Assembly: GCF_021166585.1 (NCBI RefSeq)
Contig: NZ_JAJOZE010000012.1
Location: 1 to 64,000 of the forward strand
Direction: 5' to 3'
DNA from: Metabacillus kandeliae
GTDB taxonomy: Bacteria > Bacillota > Bacilli > Bacillales > Bacillaceae
DNA: 64,000 nt
Of this stretch, positions 57,887 through 64,000 are shown one piece after another. Below the pieces are notes generated by a model, which was not told where the DNA came from, made no database searches, and was given only the letters and a program-made list of their open reading frames with translations. The first letter of the stretch is position 1, and every line of letters starts with the position of its first letter. A program made the translations under genes and the position numbers.

Positions 57887-58918
57887 TTACACAAGTCTTC
57901 TTCCTTGTTCAGACAATGCAAAATAAATGCCGTGCTGAAGTGTGCTGAAACAATTATAAGATGACAGCTTAAAATCTGATTTTGAAATATGGAGGGCAAA
58001 TTCCGCTGATATCCCGACCAAAATCGTTTTAGTGCCGATTAATGAGGCAGCTGCCGCCAGTTTATCAATAAACTCAACGGTATTCTCGCTGATATTTTTA
58101 TTCAGCCCTGTCAGGTCCAATACAAGATAATTGGCTTTATATGCCGGCAAATTCACCAAAGTTTTATGCACAAGAGCCTCTGACCGTTCTTCATCATAGC
58201 GGCCGACCAGCGGAACCACCACAATTCCCTCAAGAACAGGGATGATCGGGGAGGAAATCTCTTTGATTAAATCATTCAATTCTCTTGTTCTATCTTCGAC
58301 AACATTCTCTAGTTCTCTAATTCTCTCAGATTCTTCACTTCTGGCAAGATCGTGAATATTCTGCTGAACACTTTTTTCAGAAGGGAAATATTCAAATTCA
58401 CAGTACTTATCGCCCAAGATTTGGCTTTTAACTACTCTATACCAGACATTGGTACCGAACAAGCCAGTAAAAATACCCGCAAAGTGTCCTGGAGTGAACG
58501 TTCCATGCGTTGTTTTCCCTTGTGCCTTGTTGATTTTATATTCCCAGCTGTCCTTTATCTGAACAACAGCCTTATATTCATTTGCACAAATTCTATTAAT
58601 GCTCGTCCTTCCCCATCCAGCTGAGGCATAGGTGTTCGGCAGGACTTCTGCCACCTGGTCAATGGTCAGGTTCATGCTTTTGAAGTATTCGCCTACAACA
58701 ATTCCCTGTCTGAATCCTGCTGTTTCAAGAACAACTGCAGCTGCTTTGTTGCCAGAAATCTCCTCTAATGTATCAAAGAAGCTTTTCATCGCAGAGTCGA
58801 TCCAAAAGAGAACTGCATCTCCTTCTTCATACTGAAACCGGCCTTCGTCAAGGTTCCAATTAAAGCGCAGTCCCCCTACGACTGCTTCTTTGGCTTCTGC
58901 TGATTGATTTATGCTCAT
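57887..58918 (-). CDS. V4R-STAS protein, RsbR-like stressosome component
   Basis: 343 residues. N-terminal V4R-like ligand-binding domain (about 60-195, with GHFAGIFTGLFGTNVWYRVV and a Cys-containing KYCEFEYF), a coiled linker (RIRELENVVEDRTRELNDLI) and a C-terminal STAS domain (about 225-335, VLDLTGLNKNISENTVEFID). This is the domain plan of RsbR-type co-antagonists, with V4R replacing the usual globin-like sensor. It may respond to a small hydrophobic ligand and affect sigma-B. AAGGAG is upstream of the ATG. No rsb partner is nearby. Confidence 0.82.
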   Translation of the reverse strand: MSINQSAEAKEAVVGGLRFNWNLDEGRFQYEEGDAVLFWIDSAMKSFFDTLEEISGNKAAAVVLETAGFRQGIVVGEYFKSMNLTIDQVAEVLPNTYASAGWGRTSINRICANEYKAVVQIKDSWEYKINKAQGKTTHGTFTPGHFAGIFTGLFGTNVWYRVVKSQILGDKYCEFEYFPSEKSVQQNIHDLARSEESERIRELENVVEDRTRELNDLIKEISSPIIPVLEGIVVVPLVGRYDEERSEALVHKTLVNLPAYKANYLVLDLTGLNKNISENTVEFIDKLAAAASLIGTKTILVGISAEFALHISKSDFKLSSYNCFSTLQHGIYFALSEQGRRLV

Positions 58919-59037
58919 CTTCTTCTATCTCCTTCTCCTTAGAAAACGTTTCATTATCTCTAATGCATCATGATTCTGTTTATTAATTGCGCCATCTGCA
59001 TGGCTTCCTTCAGCCTGCGGGACATCAGCCCAGCCTT

Positions 59038-59619
59038 TTATCCTGCCTTCATTATATAGTATTTCGCGATAGACAGACATTCGCGAAGATGGGCCTGAAT
59101 GAGAATAATCCCAGGGGTTTTAGCCGGAAGTCCGCTGACAGTCAATCCATTGTCTGCAGCCAGTTTCATGCTTCTGAATAAGTGATAATCATTTGTTGCA
59201 ACGACCCCTTTTTTCATATCTTTAGAAAGGAGCCTTGAAGAAAATTTCATGTTTTCTTCTGTATTTCTTGATTTATCCTCAATAATAATTCTGCTCTCCG
59301 ATATCCCGAGGTTCATAAGCCCCTGTTTCATTGCCGCTGCTTCGGATATATTTTCCCCATCGCCCTTTCCCCCTGAACAAACAGCGATTGTCCGCTTATT
59401 TTCACCAAGGTAGGCCGCCGCTTTATCAATTCTGTATTGAAGGGCAAGCGAAGGCTTGCTCCCATTTACCTTTGCACCAAGCAAAATCAGATAGTCTGCC
59501 TCTTCTGTCGGCTTCATTCTGCTGAATTGAATCATCTTCATCTCTGCATAAAGAAACCAAATGATAAGGAGAACGACAATAATCATCATTCCGATAAACC
59601 ATTTTTTCAAATCTAGCAC
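59038..59619 (-). CDS. DUF218 (YdcF-like) membrane-anchored protein
   Basis: 193 residues. One N-terminal membrane helix (WFIGMMIIVVLLIIWFLYAE), then a DUF218/ElyC-SanA domain with YLILLGAKVNG, CSGGKGDGENISEAAAM, DKSRNTEENMKFSSRLL and TNDYHLFRSM. These proteins are linked to cell-envelope metabolism. GTG start at 59619 with AAAGAGG, overlapping the stop of the DUF1648 gene, so translation is coupled. Confidence 0.82.
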   Translation of the reverse strand: MLDLKKWFIGMMIIVVLLIIWFLYAEMKMIQFSRMKPTEEADYLILLGAKVNGSKPSLALQYRIDKAAAYLGENKRTIAVCSGGKGDGENISEAAAMKQGLMNLGISESRIIIEDKSRNTEENMKFSSRLLSKDMKKGVVATNDYHLFRSMKLAADNGLTVSGLPAKTPGIILIQAHLRECLSIAKYYIMKAG

Positions 59620-60131
59620 TCTTTTTCCTCTTTCACGCGTTCCAAGATGTACGAACGCCAAATATAAATTCCGATTGTACTAAAGACGACTGCCAGGAAT
59701 CCGAGAACGCTCCATAAACCAAGCGAGTCTGCTGCACCCTGGCTTATTTCCACTGTTTGCCAAATTAAATAAGAGAAAAAAATTGTGATTTCCGCTTTAA
59801 TGAATGTCAGCAGCCTTACTGCATTTTTGTATTGTTCAAATGCATTGTGCTCTGTTATCTCAATTGGAAAATTATAAATATGAGGAAATCCCTCAACAAT
59901 CGTTAAACATATCCATAGAACCGCCCCGATCCCCGGCAGAATCCACAGCTGAGCAGCATTCCCCCAGCTGTCAGGCTTTCCATCTGCTCCAAAGTGGACA
60001 GGCACAGTCTCTGGGAGAGATCCAAAACTCTCAAGCAGAAAAATGCACACACAGATCAGTGTTAGCAATGATCCCCATGAAAGCAAATAATCCAGGAATG
60101 TATACGGTACTTTTATAACAGGCCGCTTCAT
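59613..60131 (-). CDS. DUF1648 membrane protein
   Basis: 172 residues with four membrane helices and the DUF1648 hallmark PETVPVHFGADGKPDSWGN between the first two. Function of the family is not settled; some members sit with transport or regulatory genes (SdpI-like). AGGGAGGG precedes the ATG. Operon with the DUF218 gene. Confidence 0.82.
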   Translation of the reverse strand: MKRPVIKVPYTFLDYLLSWGSLLTLICVCIFLLESFGSLPETVPVHFGADGKPDSWGNAAQLWILPGIGAVLWICLTIVEGFPHIYNFPIEITEHNAFEQYKNAVRLLTFIKAEITIFFSYLIWQTVEISQGAADSLGLWSVLGFLAVVFSTIGIYIWRSYILERVKEEKEC

Positions 60132-60243
60132 CCCAACCCTCCCTTTGTCACCCCTCTAATTTTACCCCTGCTCAGGCTGACTGACAATAAGGAACTCACT
60201 CATTATCCGGTAAAATTAGCATAAAAATGGCAGGCAATCGCAC

Positions 60244-60282
60244 GAAAAAATGATCCCCGCTGTTACGGGGATCATTTTTTAA
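60244..60282 (-). terminator. Terminator after the ferritin-like gene
   Basis: AAAAATGATCCCCG/CGGGGATCATTTTT, 14-bp stem, loop CTGTTA, T-run on both strands. Confidence 0.9.
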
Positions 60283-60296
60283 TACTATACTTCCCA

Positions 60297-60737
60297 TTAA
60301 ACAAGGCGAGGATCTTCCAGCAAATGCTCCAGTTCTTCTTTATGATTTGTTTCATCTGCAATCAAATCTTCCAGCTTCAGCTTCAATTCGATCAGCCCTA
60401 GTTCTTCTGCCTGTTGTATCCGCTTTGTATAGCGTCTGATTGTATCTGCCTCTGCATCTCTTGCTGCTGACAGCATTTCTCGCACATTAGTAAGCTGAGG
60501 AACCGGCGCAGGAGTAGTTGTCGGTATGCCTCCAAGTGTTCTGATTTTATCTGCGAGATACAGCGCATGTCCTTGTTCGTCAGCAATTTCGCTTTCAAAG
60601 AATGGCTTCAATATTTGGCGCGGCAGCCCTGTAACAACTGCTGCATTGTATGTATACAAGATGGCTGCAGCATACTCATTTGCCAAGTCTTCATTCAATC
60701 CTTCAAGCAATGCCTGTAAACGAATATCTTCATTCAT
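60297..60737 (-). CDS. Ferritin-like diiron protein
   Basis: 146 residues, four-helix bundle with iron ligands in the expected spacing: ANEYAA, EIADEQGHALY, DAEADTIRRY and DETNHKEELEH. It belongs to the bacterioferritin/rubrerythrin-like superfamily; storage or oxidase role is unknown. Start: ATG at 60737 is well spaced from AAAGGATGAT; ATGs at 60743 and 60746 are alternatives. Confidence 0.82.
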   Translation of the reverse strand: MNEDIRLQALLEGLNEDLANEYAAAILYTYNAAVVTGLPRQILKPFFESEIADEQGHALYLADKIRTLGGIPTTTPAPVPQLTNVREMLSAARDAEADTIRRYTKRIQQAEELGLIELKLKLEDLIADETNHKEELEHLLEDPRLV

Positions 60738-60816
60738 TTTCATCATCCTTTTTCTATGTGTTATATGATTACATTACCCACTTTCTCATTTAAGTAAAAC
60801 ATGCGGCGGCTAAAAG

Positions 60817-60847
60817 AAAAGCCCTTCCGCTATGGAAGGGCTTTTCC
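60817..60847 (-). terminator. Terminator after the neutral protease gene
   Basis: AAAAGCCCTTCC/GGAAGGGCTTTT stem, loop GCTAT (plus strand), about ten bases past the stop codon at 60858. Confidence 0.88.
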
Positions 60848-60857
60848 TGCTTCTTTT

Positions 60858-62498
60858 TTAATAGACACCAACTGTATCCCAAGCGCTCTTTACAGAGTTA
60901 TAAGTGCTGCTTCCGCTGCCGTACAAGTCAGCTGCTGCCTGGAGAAGAGCTGCCCGGGCATTTGAGAAGTTGGTTGTAGGCGTCATATAATTTGTCAGCG
61001 CTCTGTAGTAGATCTTTTCTGCTGCTGATACTCCGATTTTGGTTACCGTTAAGTATGCAGCTTTGTTTGGAATACCGCTGTTTGTATGAACTCCGCCATT
61101 ATCAGAGCTTGTGTTCACATAGCCGCTCATCGTGCTTGGCTGTCCATATGCTTCAGGATTTGAAAGGCTTCGGAGGCCGTCTCCGGATCTTCCCGGCGTA
61201 TAAACATCTTCACCCATTAAATAGTCGCCTGTATCGTTGAAGAAGCCGAATGTATCAGAGATTGATTCATTTAATGCACCAGATTGGTACTGGTAATTAA
61301 GCCCTGCAGTTCTTTCTGTTACAGCATGAGTTAATTCATGTGCAACGACATCAAGCGCACCGGAAAGGGAAGTAAATGTGACGCCGTCACCGTCGCCATA
61401 AACCATCTGTGCTCCATTCCAGTAGGCATTGTTGTAATTTCTGCTGTAATGAACTGTAGAACGGATGGTTGCACCCGCATTGTCGTAGCTGTTGCGGCCA
61501 AATTTATTGTAATAATAATCATAAACCTTCCCCGCATAATAGTGCGCATCTACATCAGCTCGCTGTGTTGTGCTGCTGAAGTTGTTGTCACTGTCAACAG
61601 AATAGCTGCCAGGAAGGCTTGACCCATTTGAAGCAGTGAACGTTTCAATCACACCGTTCATTGGCTTTGTTGTGTCATATAAATAGTACGTTCCGTTTGA
61701 AGAGTAGGTATTTAATGTTTTTCTGTCGCCAAGCACTCCTGTTCCGCTTCCAGTTGTCGCAGCATCTGATACTGCATTATAGGAATCCAGGATGCTTCCG
61801 TCCTTTGCATCAACGTAAATCTGCCAGTTGGCGCCATATGGCTTGATGAACTGCAGCTGCACTTTATAAGCCAGATGGTAGCTGCCTTCCTTGTCAAAGA
61901 TCACGAGGTCCTGCTTTACAGATGTATTCTCAGGCTTTTTAAACGGTGCCGGCATCGCAGGTGATGCAGCATCTGTATCCTTTTTTGTTAATTTGATAGA
62001 TTTCCATGCCAGGTCAACGGCTTTTTGAGAGGAGAGCTTTGCTTTTGTGCTTCCTTTCATTTGAGAAGAGGCTTCTGGATGAAGAGTCCCGTTAGTAGCG
62101 GAAACATTCCCTTTTTGATCCACATGCACAATAAAATCCGCGCCATCAACTGGTACACCGTCGACTGACTGAATGTATTTATAATGAGTAAAGCCGAGGC
62201 TGTCTTTTTCTTTGCTTAAAAGTGTCAAATCAGCATTTGGGTTTACCTTGTAAACTGCTTCGTTTTCTTTCAAGAATGATTTTACTGCTGACTCTGTTTG
62301 AACTTTGTTTGCGGAAAGTTTTCCGGAAAGAAAGGAAGGACTGCTTTTTTCTTTGTCCCATTTTTGCTGTACCAATTCCATTTTTTGAAGAAGCTGTTTT
62401 TCTTTAGGAAGGGAGGCTGCGGAAGCTTGAGTCATTGGGATTGTACCAGTTAATGTTAATGCTGTACCCAGAACTATTGCGGTAAACTTTTTATCCAA
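60858..62498 (-). CDS. npr: Secreted neutral metalloprotease (M4, bacillolysin type)
   Basis: 546 residues. Signal peptide (FTAIVLGTALTLTGTIPMTQ, ending QASA), FTP and PepSY propeptide (to about 225) and mature thermolysin-like enzyme. Zinc motif VVAHELTHAVTE (near 383), third ligand in GALNESISDTFG, and substrate site DNGGVHTNSGIPNKAAY with the catalytic His. Secreted, self-processing, degrades extracellular protein. TTG start at 62498 with GAGGAGAAGG. A minus-strand promoter is at 62544-62571. Confidence 0.95.
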   Translation of the reverse strand: MDKKFTAIVLGTALTLTGTIPMTQASAASLPKEKQLLQKMELVQQKWDKEKSSPSFLSGKLSANKVQTESAVKSFLKENEAVYKVNPNADLTLLSKEKDSLGFTHYKYIQSVDGVPVDGADFIVHVDQKGNVSATNGTLHPEASSQMKGSTKAKLSSQKAVDLAWKSIKLTKKDTDAASPAMPAPFKKPENTSVKQDLVIFDKEGSYHLAYKVQLQFIKPYGANWQIYVDAKDGSILDSYNAVSDAATTGSGTGVLGDRKTLNTYSSNGTYYLYDTTKPMNGVIETFTASNGSSLPGSYSVDSDNNFSSTTQRADVDAHYYAGKVYDYYYNKFGRNSYDNAGATIRSTVHYSRNYNNAYWNGAQMVYGDGDGVTFTSLSGALDVVAHELTHAVTERTAGLNYQYQSGALNESISDTFGFFNDTGDYLMGEDVYTPGRSGDGLRSLSNPEAYGQPSTMSGYVNTSSDNGGVHTNSGIPNKAAYLTVTKIGVSAAEKIYYRALTNYMTPTTNFSNARAALLQAAADLYGSGSSTYNSVKSAWDTVGVY

Positions 62499-62543
62499 TT
62501 TTACCTTCTCCTCTCGCAAAGCGAAATGTTAATTACAAAGAGA

Positions 62544-62571
62544 ATAATAGCATCTTCTAACTATTTTTAAC
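62544..62571 (-). promoter_or_regulatory. Candidate promoter of the neutral protease gene
   Basis: GTTAAA, a 16-bp spacer and TATTAT with extended -10 (TGCTATTAT) on the minus strand. The surrounding sequence is very A+T-rich, as in AbrB/ScoC-regulated protease promoters. Confidence 0.45.
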
Positions 62572-62639
62572 ATTAAAAAAATTCGAAATTTTAAAAATGA
62601 TAGATTCGGCACTAATCCTATTAAATAAGGATAAGAAGA

Positions 62640-63030
62640 TAGACCCAAATACACGTTCGCCTGCTGCTGTACAGTATATCTCATGCTAAATAATGAAATT
62701 TGTGGAAATATATCTGGTGATTATCCGTATTCATGTATAAAAATTCGCTCATTTTCTTATATGAGTACAAAATGATAATGATTTTACACTATAATAATAT
62801 TTTATTCTTCAGAGGCATACCAGTCCTATTGGAAATAGTCCATTATATCCGGGACTGCTGCATCCTTGAAAATACTCAAGACAAGGTTTGCTCCTGCAGG
62901 CTTATCTTTTCGAGTTTTAAGAGGTTCTTCAGTTTTTCTTCCTTAAAAAATTGAGAAATTTACTAAGAAATTTCACTCTGTTAAGCAGAAGAAGCTGGCT
63001 GATAAGTCCCAGCCTGACAGCTGCTTGCGA
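62640..63030. other. Gene-free region between the protease gene and mhqR
   Basis: About 390 A+T-rich bases with no convincing ORF, promoter or repeat. A weak CAGTCC/GGACTG pair (62820-62860) and a CTCAT/ATGAG pair (62747-62764) are present. The one plus-strand frame (62733-62954) lacks a ribosome site. Confidence 0.5.
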
Positions 63031-63034
63031 ATAT

Positions 63035-63064
63035 AAAAAAAACAGCCCGCGAAGGACTGTTTCT
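63035..63064 (-). terminator. Terminator after mhqR
   Basis: AAACAGTCC/GGGCTGTTT stem followed by TTTTTTT on the minus strand, next to the mhqR stop codon. Confidence 0.85.
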
Positions 63065-63065
63065 A

Positions 63066-63503
63066 TCAGGAAAGCTCTTTTGCCCTGTATCCTGTTTTTT
63101 TCAATAAATCAATAAGCTGCGTTTTCTCTTCTTCAGAAAGGACATTGAACATTTCATCAATTTTTTCCTGATGAGATGGAAAAATCTCCTCCATGAGCTC
63201 TTTCCCTTTTTCCGTAATATGAGCATAGGTTACCCTGCGGTCTTTTGCACAGGCTTTTCTGGCCAAATAGCCTTTCTGCTCTAATTTATCAACTACATAG
63301 GTGATGCTGCCGCTTGCCAGCAGAATTTTGCCTCCAATTTGCTGAAGAGGCTGATCTCCTTTATGGAAAAGAAGCTCCAAAACAGCAAATTCAGTCGGGT
63401 TCAGTTTATAAGATGTGATGTGTTTATTTGCCTGATCATTGATCGCCCGATAAGCTCTAGACAGCACGACAAAAGCTTTTAGTGAGTGTTCAGAATGGTT
63501 CAA
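63066..63503 (-). CDS. mhqR: MarR-family repressor, MhqR-like
   Basis: 145 residues, winged helix of the MarR type: LNPTEFAVLELLFHKGDQPL, QIGGKILLASGSITYVVDKLEQKGY (recognition helix) and the wing DRRVTYAHITEKG. MhqR (YkvE) of B. subtilis represses quinone-detoxification genes and is also encoded just before motBA, which supports the assignment. The start is one of two TTG codons (63503 or 63512) after AAAGGA; the inner is better spaced. Confidence 0.88.
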   Translation of the reverse strand: MNHSEHSLKAFVVLSRAYRAINDQANKHITSYKLNPTEFAVLELLFHKGDQPLQQIGGKILLASGSITYVVDKLEQKGYLARKACAKDRRVTYAHITEKGKELMEEIFPSHQEKIDEMFNVLSEEEKTQLIDLLKKTGYRAKELS

Positions 63504-63527
63504 CTTAATCAATCCTTTGAAAATAAA

Positions 63528-63545
63528 TATCTTGAATTAAAAGTA
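63528..63545. promoter_or_regulatory. MhqR-box-like sequence upstream of mhqR
   Basis: TATCTTGAATTAAAAGTA partly matches the MhqR operator palindrome TATCTCGAATTCGAGATA, mainly in the left half. Autoregulation is possible but weakly supported. Confidence 0.3.
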
Positions 63546-63600
63546 ATGATAGTTGATTTTCAGCAAAAAGTCAAGCGCATGTACCCTTCTGTACTTCATA

Positions 63601-63623
63601 AAAAAACTCCCCAAAGGGAGTCT
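63601..63623 (-). terminator. Terminator after the aldo/keto reductase gene
   Basis: ACTCCC/GGGAGT stem, loop TTTG, followed by TTTTTT on the minus strand. Confidence 0.8.
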
Positions 63624-63624
63624 A

Positions 63625-64000
63625 TTAAACAGCTAGAATTTCTTCTATGCGTTCCAGTATTTCAAATGGAAGGATAACATCAGAAGCTTTAGCATTTTCC
63701 TCTATTTGCTCAGGATGGGAAGCCCCGACAAGCGTACTGGCCACGTTTGGCTGCCGCAAGATCCAGGCCAAAGCCAGCTGAGCAAGAGTAATATCCAGCT
63801 CTCTCGCAGTTTTATCAAGCATTTCTACTTTTCGCGTGACAATATCGTCCATAATTTTCTTAACCCATGAATTAAGTTCTTCATTAGCTCCTCTGCTGCC
63901 CTTTGGAATCTTGCCGTCCTGATACTTCCCTGTCAGCACTCCCTGTGCAAGAGGAGACCAGGCTACCTGGCTGATGCCATTTTTTTCGCTTGCCGGAATA
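63625..64000 (-). CDS. Aldo/keto reductase, C-terminal part (cut by window edge)
   Basis: About 125 C-terminal residues; the gene begins beyond the window. AKR features: SQVAWSPLAQGVLTGKYQDG, LAQLALAWILRQPNVASTLV and GASHPEQIEENAKA, the NADPH-binding end of the barrel. It resembles YccK/IolS-type or Kv-beta-like reductases. The catalytic Asp, Tyr and Lys lie outside the window, so activity cannot be judged. Confidence 0.88.
   Translation of the reverse strand, partial: IPASEKNGISQVAWSPLAQGVLTGKYQDGKIPKGSRGANEELNSWVKKIMDDIVTRKVEMLDKTARELDITLAQLALAWILRQPNVASTLVGASHPEQIEENAKASDVILPFEILERIEEILAV

Noticed and set aside
62733-62954. 73-codon ORF upstream of mhqR
   Set aside because: No ribosome site, biased composition, no recognisable features.

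Overview
The window is chromosomal DNA from a spore-forming Bacillaceae bacterium, a relative of Bacillus subtilis and possibly Metabacillus-like (genus is inference). The evidence is strong GGAGG-type ribosome binding sites, TTG/GTG starts, Rho-independent terminators, sporulation and germination genes, a CtsR-controlled clpE and a preQ1 riboswitch on queCDEF. Gene order matches the B. subtilis interval splA-ptsI-ptsH-ptsG-glcT-ykvZ-ykvY-zosA-ykvU-ykvS-queFEDC-ykvI-clpE-motAB-mhqR, with many insertions between these landmarks. No tRNA, rRNA, CRISPR array, prophage or intact insertion sequence was seen.

Layout. 1-7.4 kb: splA, a six-TM PAS histidine kinase, and the glucose PTS (ptsI, ptsH, ptsG, glcT) with a GlcT-type terminator/antiterminator leader. 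7.5-11.4 kb: a Gfo/Idh/MocA oxidoreductase, a type I toxin-antitoxin-like locus with a 27-residue toxin, a repeat cluster, and a divergent set of small genes around a LexA-like box, then the LacI-type regulator ykvZ. 11.4-18 kb: an RND exporter with a low-complexity insert, a DUF1659-DUF2922-YvrJ operon, a PilZ protein, and an EAL phosphodiesterase preceded by an unassigned structured RNA region. 18-24 kb: ykvY and a carotenoid-decoration module (crtO, crtQ, crtP-like, a second glycosyltransferase). 24-29 kb: zosA with several candidate operators, nin/nucA, a GGACAG-rich mosaic, and ykvU.

29-42 kb: two complete tail-to-tail GerA/B/C germinant-receptor operons, a sigma-70-like factor, a second repeat cluster, assorted enzymes, ykvS, a 3D-domain wall protein, a GNAT acetyltransferase and a lipase. 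42-50 kb: preQ1-regulated queCDEF, membrane proteins, a CNNM/CBS transporter, a phosphoesterase and ykvI. 50-64 kb: a second GGACAG mosaic, clpE with five CtsR boxes, a two-domain VOC fusion, an M3 peptidase, motAB behind a sigma-D promoter, a V4R-STAS stressosome-like protein, DUF218 and DUF1648 proteins, a ferritin-like protein, an M4 neutral protease, mhqR and a partial aldo/keto reductase.

How it fits together. The core is sugar uptake (PTS), metal homeostasis (zosA), queuosine-precursor synthesis, proteostasis and motility. The insertions mainly serve the sporulation/germination life cycle, pigmentation, secretion of hydrolases and stress responses. The candidates most worth study as undescribed are the LexA-box small-gene cluster, the structured RNA before the EAL gene, the small toxin/antisense RNA pair, and the modular interspersed repeats with exchangeable hairpin cores.
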